Shown: positions 37,132 through 64,000 of the stretch, piece by piece | Layout of the letters: each line of letters begins with the position of its first letter | How positions within the stretch are numbered: position 1 is the first letter of the stretch | Source: Alitta virens | Lineage: Eukaryota; Annelida; Polychaeta; Phyllodocida; Nereididae | Assembly: GCA_932294295.1 (NCBI GenBank) | Contig: OW028573.1 | Coordinates: 71,959,829 to 72,023,828 of the forward strand | Length of the DNA: 64,000 bases | Reading direction: 5' to 3' | Program-made: the position numbers and the translations under genes | Notes under the pieces: model-generated | Databases searched by the model: none | What the model saw: only the letters and a program-made list of their open reading frames with translations | What the model was told of the DNA's origin: nothing

Positions 37132-40100
37132 CTAGCGACTTTTCTGGGAGTCTTCCAAAAGCATGTCTTCAATTGTCCTCTGTTTGTAAGATTGGCATAA
37201 TTGCATGTTTTGATAAAACTTCAAGACAGATGAATCAGCCTTGACACAGCTGGAATTGAAATCCAGAACTCGCAAACCATCTAAACTTTTGGCCCTTGAA
37301 AGTGCCACATACGACTGGCCACATTCGAACACTCTCGATAATGACATCTCTACACAATCGAGTGTCATACCCTGGAAAAAAAAATCCATGATCAGATTGA
37401 TGACAAAATTACGACATTTTTAATTAACAATGTAACATCTATTGCTTTTTAAATGCATCAACAAAATCCTATTTACCTGACTTTTATGAATTGAAATGGC
37501 CCAAGCAAGTTTAAGTGGCAGTTGCTTGCGTGTAGCCACCACCCCTCCAGAAAGTCGCACACTCCAACGATCATGCCTGATCACCTCTTCTTGACCACTC
37601 ATGAATTTTATCACTGGAAATCCTGAAAATTCAAAAAGATTACTATGTACCTATCACATGCTATGCTTTGAGAGACTTAACTAGAGGAATTGAAGTTTTA
37701 GCAAAATCATAACATCACAAAATTTACCTGGAGCATCATTATCAAAGCTGACGACGACACCTCTGGCTCCATTTACCAATCCCCGTGAGATATCAAGATT
37801 TTTGGTGAGCATCACTTGAGCACCAATTCTCAACTCTAGGGTGTGAGGGACTGGACACAAAGCATCCAAGGTTTTCTGGACATTGCTGTCACTGTCAGTT
37901 CCAATGAAAACTTTCTTTGTGTCTGGAAAATGACAATAACATGAAACAATCTACTGTGTATAAATTCTTTGAAAGCTGCAGGTACACCTCAGTCAGGCAA
38001 ACTAACAAAACTATTAAGGAATATTACCATTTAGTTTATTGAGGTGAATAAAGTTGATATGTTCCACGTCTTCCTTGTGTGTGCACAGACGAGTTGCTAG
38101 GATCCCTTCCTTCTCTATGCTGTTACGACTAGTCTTCATCAAGACATCTGTAACATCTTTGGGGCATCTGCAACAATGAAGTATAATTAATTAGATGATA
38201 ATAAATTATTCTATGCACGACTAAGTTAATAGACAGATTAAATTTTTACCAACCTTCCAAGTCTAATGTTCTGAAGGATTTTGATGAATTTCATGTCAGA
38301 TTGTCTCTTCACTTCAGTCAACTCAAAGTATTTGCTGATGCAGTCCCTCCAGGATTTTGCCTATGAAAAAGAGGCATGAAAAATAACTTAGCCACCTAAA
38401 CAATAAACTACGTTCAAAAAGAGCTCTACGTTCAACTGCATACAAATGAAATACCTACCTGGAATGTGAAGATCCTTTTTTCTTTGTTTTTGGTAACAGG
38501 CGGCAATTGAAGAAAATCGCCACAAAAAATTAGTTGGATACCACCAAATGGTTGGTCATTCTTCTTCATTATTCTGACATCAGAAGAAAATTGAGAATTT
38601 TTTTTTTCATTAAAAAAATGTTTTATCCACCCTTTTGAAGCATTTTCAAACCAGTGACTGTTCCTAACTTTTGTTTTTCCACATTGGATTCCTACTTTTA
38701 AATGATTTATTGTTGGTAAAAATAGACCAGTGTGGTCATCAAAGGGAATTGATTAAAATTTGGCTATTTAAAAAGAGTGGCCATTTAATAGAGAGTTAAA
38801 AATGCAATAAAAAAATTCAGGGTAATTTGAATGAGGACATTTACAAAAGGTGACTGTTCTATACTAGTGGCCGTTAAAGGCAGGTTTGACTTTGGCCAGC
38901 CTAGGTTTGACTGTACTTATTTTGTAATCACTTGAATGGCCGAAAAATCTATAAAAGTACATACCGTGCTACAGTCTCCATTTTGTCAAAAAAGTCACCA
39001 TCAATCATGGAGATTTCATCGATGATGAGATGTTTGCATTTTCTCCACTGTTGCGCAATCACTGGTCTTGACGCCAACTCCACACAGCCAGCTAAATCAT
39101 TTTTCCCAGATCCTATTCCTGTAAGTGAAATATTATTAAATTTACAATGAGTCAATATATACCATTTAATTAATCTATGTTGGAATATTGTTTGTACTAA
39201 GTCACAAACCTGCAAAAGAGTGAAGAGTAATCCCTCCAATGTGGCAAGCAGCAACCCCTGTGCTAGCAGTAGCGAAAGTATGCTGAGGAGGAAGACAACC
39301 TACAAAACATGGAAAGACCCAGTAAGTAAACTTCCGTTGGACAGTAATTACTCACCATTATATCTACTTCAAAAAAGGGCTATCCTTACCAATGATTCTT
39401 TTCAGTAAATAAGACTTGCCAGTGCCCGCACTGCCAGTGAAGAACATGTTAAAGCCATTGTTTACAGCTTGAAGGATCCGATTTTGCTCCTTTGATAACC
39501 GTACCATATTCCCGAGTGAAGGTGCACTGCTACAAATTTTGTTAGTGCCGCAAGATATGCTTTGCCTCATAATTTTGGGAGCCTGTATGCAAATAACAAA
39601 GCAAGACTGTCATAGAATACTATCATAAAGGCATTGCCTGACAATATAAAAGTTACATAGGAACCTCACCATTGAGAACAGACCACCTTTAGTGCAAATT
39701 TGTATAGGTCTTTTTAGTGATATAAAATGTAATGGACCCAAAACTGAGTGGTTATAACAGTAAGGTACGTCATATCTGAATAAAAAACTAATTTTCATTG
39801 AAGAAACATCAGATATGAAACATAAAATAACCTTAGACATGTTTTCTTTCTCATTGGCAATAGCACGCTTCCTCTTTGGTGTAGTTCGGTCAGAATTAGA
39901 CTTTTCCATCGCTTCGACTCTCTTTTGATGAAGGAGTTTCATCTCTTGCATTTGCAGTGGACTGATTTCTTGAAACACTTTGGGCTGATTTGACATAAGC
40001 CTGTTTCGACTGGAAGCAAATCTGCAAATAGTAAAAAATATGCAAATGAGGACAAATGACCAAGATTAACAAAATATGCAAGACAGCTGAAAATACAACA

Positions 40101-40549
40101 GCTCACATCACATACCCTTTGACCTTTTGGCATTCCAGTTTGGTATCCAAAGCTTTCAGAAACAGCATGAGTTTATCGGGAGGACAGTTGGAAAGCATCA
40201 GTTGCACCCTCTGGGTCATCAGTTTCACAGTAGCTTTACCTTCTTTGACAAAATTTTTGTAAATTTGAACATCTCTGAAAGTTAAAGATACCTTTGTGTT
40301 ACTGTCCACATGATATACATTTACTTCAAGACAGGAAGCTACATAATACATAAATGCACATACATACCGAAGGACATATTTGTTGCTGACTTTTCCATGA
40401 CTAACTTTAAGTATGACATCACGGAATTCATTTCTACCAAGCTGAAGTTCAGCATTGCGGTGGATAACCTTTTTCACGGGAAGTCCAGCGGGTGAGAAAT
40501 TTTCAACAACAATGGAACACTGCAACTCCCCAACTTCAAAACCGGACAT
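37132..40549 (-). CDS. PIF1: PIF1 5'-to-3' DNA helicase
   Basis: PIF1 is an ATP-driven SF1B helicase of nucleus and mitochondria that unwinds G-quadruplexes and telomeric and replication structures. Twelve coding exons on the minus strand: 40549-40368, 40274-40116, 40021-39832, 39582-39390, 39299-39210, 39118-38965, 38573-38459, 38360-38254, 38167-38028, 37922-37728, 37622-37477, 37371-37132. All junctions are GT-AG with matching phase, giving 636 codons, about the size of vertebrate PIF1. The N-terminal domain is the animal PIF1 type ([31 protein letters not shown]). Walker A is GSAGTGKS (227-234), Walker B DEISM (305-309), then GDFLQLPP (341-348) and [12 protein letters not shown] (576 on); GVAACHIGG and the [16 protein letters not shown] region are also present. 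The start is the Met of [10 protein letters not shown]; an in-frame ATG six codons upstream is possible. The animal-type N-terminus and the introns separate it from Helitron-borne PIF1-like helicases. Confidence 0.97.
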
Positions 40550-41088
40550 TTTGCTGGAATTAGACAAATAATGTGTTTATCGAAATGTCAACGCAGCAAA
40601 CACAGACCTATTGGCCGATTCCTCTCTAACTAAATTATTTGAATGTACTAAATCTGGAGACAAACAAGCTCTAATTAAGAAAACCTTATTTAAATTAAAT
40701 TACCATTTTATTCCCAGTACAAAGCGGGGAATTTGTTATGGACTTCACTGTATATCAATAATAATATCGGGCCATCACCAATGGCAATGACACCATCCAG
40801 CAAAAGGCAAGGCACTGCAGTCACTGTCACAGGCCCAATGGCAATTTAAGCTCTCCTGGTCTAGGTTGCATATTGCTCTATCTGCTACTTGTCTTTATCT
40901 ACATGCATGCATGTACCAAGTTATTCATTTTGCAGCACAGTGTAAACAGCTAGGTAAATTACCATGCATGTGTGCCCTCGCGGAATGGCTATATACACGA
41001 CGGGTCGTGCACGTTCATTGGTTATATGCACGACAGCGCCTAGATGTGTCGTGCGCATTGATTGGTTATGTGCACGACGAAGATTTTC

Positions 41089-41101
41089 ACACCAGATGGC
41101 G
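41089..41101 (+). promoter_or_regulatory. CTCF-like motif
   Basis: CACCAGATGGCG fits the core of the animal CTCF consensus (CCASYAGRKGGC). A second match in the same orientation lies at 43993-44006. Sequence match only. Confidence 0.3.
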
Positions 41102-42055
41102 TGCTAGTAGGCCTGACAAGTCCATGCTCCTCTAGTGGCAGAAATTTCAGTATGGAAAGTTCATCCATATTAGAGTGTTTTTACCGCTAATAAAGTGTAG
41201 CCAACTACTTTGGATTGGTTCTGGGGGTAGGGTAATGCCCAAGACATTAATACCAAAAAAGGGAGATCTTTAAGCCTGTATTTTCTGTGTACTTTATGCA
41301 GTATAAAAAAAAAGAACTTTGTTTTACAATGTAGATACTCTATGACATGAATAGATCTAATAAAACAAAATGATCATTGAAAAAAATGAAATATAAATTG
41401 TATTTAATACAAAGTTTTACTTTAAGATGGGGTGAATATAATACAATTAAATACATTTGCATATATCGTAATCATATGATAATCGGAGGAATTGGTAGTT
41501 GAATACGCAGATAGAGCCATTTGTTGTGGTCAAAAGAAGCAGCAGAAATTACAAGGAAGAATGTTGCATATTTCAAAGTAATATCTTGCCCAGCTAAGTA
41601 ATTTCTGAAATTATTTTGTTCCTTATTAAAAAAAATGTGGCCTTTTATGATGTTATTTATTATTCCAACCACCAGAGCTAGAAATTAAATTAAAATAGGA
41701 TACAGGTAATACATGGAGGAAGTATATTGCGGAGATAATTTTCAAACACACTGATCATTTAAAAAGGTGGAATACCAGAAAAATGTATGCCTTAAGATAG
41801 CCCAGGATGACACTTTGTGTGCTGCAGACACATCCATGAAACAAGAATAAAATAAATAAATAAAAAGGGAAATATCAGCTGGCCTATCAATTAAAAGAAA
41901 GCAGTCAGGGCTAAAAAAACATTAAAAATAAATAGGCCTAGGTAGGTCCTAATGATGAACTTTTTTTTTCAGTGAAGATACTGCAGAGGCTATAGACCTG
42001 TGAGACTATTGTTAAGTATTGTTAAGTGACATCTTGAACAATGATCTAGCTAGGA

Positions 42056-42182
42056 ATGTTCAGTGTCAGCAAAATTTAGTTGCAGATATTATGGGTATTC
42101 AAATCATTGGAGAGTCTTAAAAGTCTTTGTAGATTTGAATACCCGGCATATCTGTAACTCAATTTTTACTGACACTGAACAT
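42056..42182. repeat. 127-bp hairpin
   Basis: Arms of about 50 bases (left begins ATGTTCAGTGTCAGCAAAAT, right ends ACTGACACTGAACAT) pair with roughly seven mismatches around a loop of about 26 bases. Non-coding. Could be a MITE or a transcribed hairpin; the length is also compatible with a long miRNA-like precursor, but nothing else supports that. Confidence 0.75.
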
Positions 42183-43073
42183 ATAGACGTTTTTATATGT
42201 GTATTTTCATAAGATACAATTTTATGTAATTATATGATATCAGGTATTTTTTTGGTAATTTAAATTTTTTTTATGTTACCCTTTTGTATCTAGTGCTATG
42301 TTTATGTATATAATTATATTTTTGAAGATCGATATTGTTCGTCAATGAAGTTACTTTTTTTTTATAGCAGAAAAGATTTTTTGTACCCCGTTTAATTTAC
42401 ACAAAACTATCTTTGTAGGCCTCATGTCAGGTTCCATCCCGGAGCAGAGAGTTCTAGGAATATATATATTATATTAGAAAAGGTGATTGGGAATTTTTCG
42501 AGGAAAGTTTAAGATATGTGGAGTTGAGGGAATAATGGCTGGTTTATAAGACTGTAATTTGGCTGAGGAAAATATGAGGACAGGCGAGGCAATCCCAAAG
42601 TCAGGGTAAATGGTTGGGCAATTCGGGGATATCCAAGGTTAATTGGGGGGAATATATAGGGTTAATTTGATGGTATTTGATATTTCCGATATTAAAAGAT
42701 ATGATGTGGGGGTGGGGGTGTATCCTTTTATGAGGCCTCTTCATGAAGAGACAGAATTGATAATTCCTTAAACTTGCTCAAGAATGGATATGAAAAATTT
42801 TTTTTGGTCAATATGTGGCTAAACTATCTACTACTGGGATTTTTGTGAGACAAATGGTTAATTGAGAACGTGTTTTATCTTTGAATCCTAAATTTTATTT
42901 TCTTGACGTCTCCAGATGACTTGTAATACTAAATATGTTATTACCTATATGTGACACCTCCCATCCACTAGATGGACATAAAAATAAAAGAACACCTCAA
43001 TGTGTGCATTAGGTACATCTCAAGAGTTTTCCATTGTTAGTATTGTTTTTCTCATAATTTAATGCCTTTCTAC

Positions 43074-43604
43074 GGAAGCCATTTAAGGACATGAGAAAAA
43101 AAAAATTAAATATACGAAATACTAAATTGAATATACAAAATACCAAATTGAATATACGAAATACCAAATTGAATATACGAAATACCAAATCGTATATACG
43201 AAATACTAATATAAGAAATACTAAATCGTATATATATATATATATATATATACGAAATACTAAATCGTATACAAAATACCAAATCGTATAGACGAAATAC
43301 TATTGTATATACGAAATAGTAAATCGTATATACAAAATACTTGACCTGATTACTTTCTATTACTATATCGTTTTTACAATTTAGATTTAATTTTTTATTT
43401 ACTATTTCGTTTTTTCAATTTACTATTTCATTTATACAACTAAGTATTTTCGTATATACAAGTTAGTTGTATATACAATTTAGTAATATACAATATACTA
43501 CTTCATTATTCATATATACAATATACTACTTCATATATATATACAATTTACTATATCGTTTATACAATTAAAAAAAAATTTTCTCATGTCCTAAAATGGC
43601 TTCC
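43074..43604. mobile_element. MITE-like palindromic element, about 530 bp
   Basis: Terminal inverted repeats of 26 bases (left GGAAGCCATTTAAGGACATG plus AGAAAA at 43074-43099; right 43579-43604) match at 25 positions. Inside, the left half is built from AT-rich units like AAATTGAATATACGAAATAC and the right half from their reverse complements (TTTCGTTTATACAATTTA), so the element is close to one large palindrome with an (AT)n run at about 43,221-43,250. There is no transposase, and no clear target duplication (TAC on the left, TTAC on the right). Confidence 0.8.
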
Positions 43605-43696
43605 TTACCTTTCAGGTTAGGATATATTGTTAATATTATTTTTATTATTATTTTATTTATTATTTTTAGCTAATGCTATGATGTAGCTAATATATC

Positions 43697-43850
43697 GTGC
43701 ACACTAGCAGTTACGCACGACACGACGTCGTCGTGCACACTAGCAGTTATACGCACGACGTCGTCGTGCACATTGCACGACGTTGTGTATATTGGCTACA
43801 ATATGCACGACGTCGTGTATATAAGCGCTTGTATACACGACGTCGTTCGT
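43697..43850. repeat. Cluster of ACGACGTCGT palindromes
   Basis: Four perfect 10-bp palindromes ACGACGTCGT at 43722, 43755, 43807 and 43837, plus one with a mismatch at 43777, in a stretch otherwise much richer in CpG than its AT-rich surroundings. The first two sit in a tandem unit of about 35-40 bp (CGTGCACACTAGCAGTTA...). The core ACGTCG partly overlaps CRE/ATF-type sites. CCAAT boxes follow at about 43,912 and 43,950. This may be a promoter-like CpG patch without a visible gene, or part of a repeat. Confidence 0.7.
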
Positions 43851-43992
43851 ATAGCCCTAGCCGTGCCCTCGGTGTCTTCTCGGCCTTTTAAATCTGGTGC
43901 TCCTATCTGAACCAATCACACACCGCGATACATTGTGCACTCCAAGGAACCAATCACAGCCGGCATTTTATTTCAGTGCATTAATTGTAATA

Positions 43993-44006
43993 CACCAGAG
44001 GGCGAC
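43993..44006 (+). promoter_or_regulatory. CTCF-like motif
   Basis: CACCAGAGGGCGAC is a good match to the animal CTCF core consensus, just downstream of the CpG-rich patch. Sequence match only. Confidence 0.35.
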
Positions 44007-44499
44007 ATATTGATGGTGCGCCACCTGTCCATACTCCCACATGCAGTTGATTTGTCAGGGTGCACCTGTCGGAATACAAAGAAAGTATTTATTCAATGGC
44101 TGTCTTTGGTTATGGTAAGGCACATGTGGTAAGAGGAAACAATGCAATGTTATGCGATAATTATGTCATGACATAACACAGAACCCCAGCTAACCACTTG
44201 CAATGCATTGTAGCATGATGTTGTCTACTTCTGTAATTCTGACTTAAATCAATAAGCGTTATTTGTGCCTTTTTAGTTCAGTGATTTATCATATGTTTAT
44301 GTCAGAATTACAAAACGTCAGAAGTAAATACTAGTTGTCTAAGGCAAATACCATTATGGTATTTTTGCTTGCACAACATAACATACTTCAAAACCTGATA
44401 TACTGCGACTCATCTAGTCACCTATTCAGAATTTCAGATTCCGATCTATACAAGTGTGAAATTCTTGTGAGTACACATGAGCAGTTTCATTCAAGTACT

Positions 44500-44770
44500 A
44501 GGTTGTTTGTGTAAATAATAAAAAGAACTGGGGACAGCAAACATCCCTGCGGAGCCCCCGGTATTCAATGTTATGTTAGACGAAACTTCACGCTGTGTCT
44601 TCACATGTTGTGGTTGATTACTCAGATAGTTCATAATCCACAGCAGCAGATTTGCAAGTGCGTTCAACTGCTCTAATTTTCGAATTAGGTTTTGTGGTTG
44701 TATGAATTGTGTTAAAAGCGAAAATATAATCAATGTATGGTGTTCGACACTGTTCGTACAATGTTGTTAG
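44500..44770 (-). mobile_element. LINE reverse-transcriptase relic
   Basis: Minus-strand pieces in two frames read YIDYIFAFNTIHTT, then NLIRKLEQLNALANLLLWIM, NYLSNQPQHVKTQ and ITLNTGGSAGMFAVPSSF. These resemble the DFSSAFNTI, LLWI..FL.NRPQ and LNTG.PQG-(V)LSP-LF blocks of LINE reverse transcriptases, heavily mutated. The phrase ACGAAACTTCACGCTGTGTC from this relic is repeated near 44,840. Confidence 0.65.
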
Positions 44771-45250
44771 ATGACCGATCGAGATGTTCCGTAACTCTGT
44801 GGAATGTGGATCATGGTGCAAACCCAGTATTCAATTAGACGAAACTTCACGCTGTGTCTTAACACAATCCGGTTCAGGGTGTGTTATCTGGATTGTAGTT
44901 CATGACTTTCTGCTTCTAAATTTGCGCAAGGCAAATGTGTGAAGGAGCATTAATTGAGTGAGGTAGGGTTTTAGTTGTTAAAGTCCTGCTTAAATATTCT
45001 GTATTTTATGCTTTTATTGATATTGTCTAAGCTGGTATTTGGTATCTAAGCTGGCAGTGTTGGTGACACATTGTACCAGAAATGCCCGAGAAGGCATATT
45101 ATATTATTTTCAACATTAAGTGCAAACCAGGCCTCCGAGGCCCAGTCTGGTTTCATTCACAGTATTGCATCAGCAAAAATTACTTCAGAGTAGGTTGAAA
45201 TCACTGTCTCCTAATCATGGAAATAAATAAATTTGATATTTCTAAAAAGA

Positions 45251-45590
45251 ATGGTTCCAATTAACAAATATGAAGAAGGTGATGATGATTTATCCAAAAG
45301 TAGTGGTTCCGAGCATGCACCTGATGCTAGTGAATCACATCGCAAATCTGATGACTCTAATTCACCTGATTCATTAGAAGATAATGGACCACACCATTAA
45401 ACCTGAAACACCTACCAGCTATTACAAGAATGGGAGAAATTAGATGATTTGCAAGCAGCCTCAGCCCAATTAAACCGCAACAAAGGAGCATCGACAAAGG
45501 TCCTCTTTAGAATATGACCTATGCCGATCATCCATGTTCGGATTGTCTAAATTTGAACATGATCTGGCAGATCAACAATATTAAATGTAT
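45251..45590 (+). pseudogene. Small coding-like relic, acidic then charged
   Basis: ATG at 45,251 opens 49 codons (MVPINKYEEGDDDLSKSSGS..., ending at TAA 45,398-45,400), rich in Asp and Ser. Beyond the stop, frames continue with protein-like sequence: EWEKLDDLQAASAQLNRNKG and, one frame over, HRQRSSLEYDLCRSSMFGLS followed by KFEHDLADQQY. I do not recognise it. It could be a decayed mobile-element protein or an exon remnant. Confidence 0.3.
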
Positions 45591-45639
45591 CTAGTGCATG
45601 TTATGCATGAAGAAAATGGCTCATAGAATAAAACCCTAG

Positions 45640-46200
45640 GATGAGGGTGACCTTGAACCATAATATTCTATTCACTTTGGTTGAATTCTACTCGAACCTT
45701 GTATAAACAGTAACTTTAGATAGGTGTATAATAATTGCTGAAAACATGCCACTCGCACTGATTATCCGCTTCAGAAAGTCTTTGGAAGCCTTCGCAGATG
45801 ACATACTTGACTTACTTGTAGGGTCAAATTCTACTGGAACCTTATACCCTCAACTAATGATAGACTTGGTAGATTCAGGTATATTCTTGCTGGGATTGTG
45901 CAACTTGGACATATCTCTATTTGCTTTGGGGAAGACCTTGGATAACTTCCAAGATGTGTGACCATGACCTGTTTCTGAGGTCACAGACATCACATTTTAC
46001 CCTAAACTTTTAGGAACAATATCTTCAGGTGCAACTTGTAGAAATCCTTATAGGAAGACACTTGGTAACTTTGAGTAAGGGTAACCTTGACCTATTTTTG
46101 AGGTCACAGGGGTCAAATTCATGTCTAACCCTTTTAGATATAACTTCTGATTCATTGCAAAGCGGGACCATTTTCCTAGGAAGCTATGTGGTCCCTTGTT
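45640..46200 (+). repeat. Diverged tandem repeat with GACCTTGACC / GAGGTCACAG motifs
   Basis: Related segments recur about every 120-160 bp: GGGTGACCTTGAAC at 45,647, GTGACCATGACCTG at about 45,958 followed by TGAGGTCACAGACATCA, and GGTAACCTTGACCTATTTTT at about 46,080 followed by GAGGTCACAGGGGTCAAA. TTCTACTCGAACCTT and TTCTACTGGAACCTT also pair up. Heavily diverged satellite or transposon-derived array, non-coding. Confidence 0.5.
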
Positions 46201-46567
46201 TTGAGCCCAGGATGCACTAAGTATATGTAAATAAGCCTACTTCTTGAGTGAAGCTTTCAACCAGCTTCCATTGGGCTTTATCAGCGGTGCTTAATCATGT
46301 GATCCGATTACATCATGTCACGTGACTGACATCATTACTCCTTTAAGCCTACTTAGAGGTGTGTTTGTATATATGTGGCAGTATCCATTGTGGTGGCATT
46401 GATGCTCGTATTGTGGTTCGCAATGTGTTTATGGTTAATTATGTCTCTGTCCACTTGGTATCTCTAAAAGTGTCATCAGTGATGATTTTAAAACAGATTG
46501 AGCATGCGTGTTTTGCATTACATAGTGGTAATAAATCCATAACATTACATCCATGTATGCAAACCAA

Positions 46568-46573
46568 TTTTAT
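46568..46573 (-). terminator. Polyadenylation signal of ABCC gene A
   Basis: AATAAA on the minus strand, 50 bases after the stop codon at 46623-46625. Confidence 0.65.
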
Positions 46574-46622
46574 TTTATACATGTTCTGAATTTTGATTGT
46601 AATTCACAATTTCACAGATTAA

Positions 46623-55400
<8,778 letters not shown>

Positions 55401-56491
55401 TGGTCTTGAGCAATGATGCTGTGTAATATAGCCAAGTGATAGTCACCATGTGAGGATTGTCACTGGCATCTATTCATGGATGGCTGCCTTTTGCATTGCT
55501 GCCTGTTGTGTCATCCTGTTTATGTTTCACTCTCTGCAGAAACTCAATTGTATGTAGGTCAGTGTGTGCACTCAAAGATGCCTAAATAAATAACGCTATC
55601 AGAACTGGAAGTGTTTGTCAGTGTCAAAGCACTGACAGGTAGAAGTTGCTGCCTGGGCATGGTGCAGGCTTATCATGCTTATGGATAGTCGGTAGGTGGC
55701 ATACATATAGGGGAACTCCCTCATTGTAGAATGTGTAGTAGTCAATTTAATTGTTGCTCAGCATCACAATATCTATTTCTGTTTGCATAACTGTGGTGCC
55801 ATTTGATAAATTAGTATAATTTTATTATGAATGTCCTAGTTCCTGTCCACAGTTAACATGAACTGGAATGATTTAGTTCAGTTTATTGAATTGTGCCATT
55901 ATAGGCATGTAATGATAATATTATGGTCAGTAAAATTGTAATCGGACTGAAGTTTATTCACAAATGCTTGTAATTTGTTTGGATATGTACGGTGTGTACT
56001 GCACCCCATACTGCAAATAACACGTTATGTCATTCTTGGTTTTGCTTGAATACTTCTCTATATTTATGTAGTAATGTGTGCAAAATTTGCAGATTCGTCA
56101 TTATTATTTTTGCATGCCGATGCAGGTCATCACAAGACTTTTACTCTGGCTTGTGCACACAATTGTGCCTATACAGAACCTTGCACATCCTGTATATTTA
56201 TGTTGTACCAAAATTCAATGTTCAATGATCTGTGACACTTCCTTTACTTTTTTATAAGTTCATTTTAATCAGATATTTTGTGTGAAGTAGATAAGATGAT
56301 GATAACACTTATGATAACTATCGAGTTTCTTGCAAGAGGACTTATCTTCAATGTAAATCATTCAACAGTCCATTCAGATGTTAAGCTTGTTAAACAAGAA
56401 GTGAAATATATTTTTACAGAAATCTTGTTCATTTACAGTATCACCTGCCTCAGTGCAAGCAATTTGATCATTTGGAAATGATGAAATAACA
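55401..56491. promoter_or_regulatory. Shared intergenic region between divergent ABCC genes, with MRE-like cores
   Basis: The two start codons face away from each other across about 1.09 kb, so this must hold both promoters unless distal starts exist. Matches to the metal-response core TGCRCNC occur at 55567-55573 (TGCACTC), 55564-55570 (reverse), 56000-56006 (TGCACCC), 56076-56082 (reverse) and 56154-56160 (TGCACAC), against roughly one expected by chance in random sequence of this length. The core is short and no spacing pattern supports it strongly. No TATA box stands out. Confidence 0.4.
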
Positions 56492-63919
<7,428 letters not shown>

Positions 63920-64000
63920 GTAAGCAGAGTGCAATTCATGTTATTTCAACAACAAAACCAGCCAGACTATATTCTCGCTGACGCCAGATGTGATTTCACT

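Larger units (their letters stand above)
40570..43073. other. Region upstream of PIF1, no gene seen
   Basis: Non-coding. It includes CCAAT/ATTGG-containing sequence with GCACGAC motifs at 40.98-41.1 kb (ATTGGTTATATGCACGAC, then ATTGATTGGTTATGTGCACG), which could be the PIF1 promoter or an unrelated element, and the hairpin at 42056-42182. The 41.1-43.0 kb part is AT-rich without visible features. Confidence 0.5.

Noticed and set aside
37132..40549. Helitron carrying a PIF1-like helicase
   Set aside because: The product has the animal PIF1 N-terminal domain, twelve introns and normal length, with no Rep/HUH domain nearby, so it is the host gene.

Overview
The window looks like nuclear DNA of a marine-type invertebrate animal, probably a lophotrochozoan or an invertebrate deuterostome; I cannot place it more closely. 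The reasons are spliced genes with short exons and metazoan-type introns, an animal PIF1 helicase, MRP-type ABC transporters, and relics of non-LTR, Gypsy, tyrosine-recombinase (Ngaro/DIRS-like) and hAT elements. I saw no CRISPR, operon or bacterial features and noticed no rRNA or tRNA gene. All exon models come from reading splice sites, frame and family resemblance by eye, with no transcript data.

Layout. 1-18.4 kb: no gene seen; a long hairpin at 12.0 kb, a LINE tail at 15.8-16.4 kb and two further inverted repeats. 18.4-20.05 kb: a compact promoter with four CCAAT-type boxes, then a small spliced gene for an unrecognised 183-residue protein with CDK-site-like and cyclin-docking-like motifs. 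20-30 kb: transposon debris, namely a LINE reverse-transcriptase relic, a Gypsy gag-protease remnant joined in frame to a second mobile-element-like protein, and another transposon-derived pseudogene. 29.3-35.1 kb: a small hAT-type element that appears to have been split by a 4.7-kb Ngaro-like tyrosine-recombinase retrotransposon with textbook split direct repeats but most of its reverse transcriptase deleted. 37.1-40.55 kb (minus): a complete 12-exon PIF1 gene (636 codons). 40.6-46.6 kb: no intact gene; a 0.5-kb palindromic MITE-like element, an ACGACGTCGT-rich block, hairpins and degenerate retroelement pieces.

46.6-63.9 kb: two head-to-head, MRP1-like (ABCC) transporter genes. Gene A (minus, 29 exons, 1,623 codons) is complete. 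Gene B (plus) runs off the right edge after 23 exons (1,146 codons). Their start codons are about 1.1 kb apart. Exon phases match almost one-for-one, so they are a duplicated pair. They differ most in the linker between NBD1 and TMD2: gene B has an ordinary charged MRP linker in three exons, while gene A has one large exon whose linker carries a 125-residue stretch with 46 histidines. I think this His-rich MRP, possibly a metal-sensing or metal-linked transporter, is the most notable biology here. A short block (exon 17, intron 17 and the start of exon 18) is almost identical between the two genes, intron included, which suggests recent gene conversion across the inverted pair.
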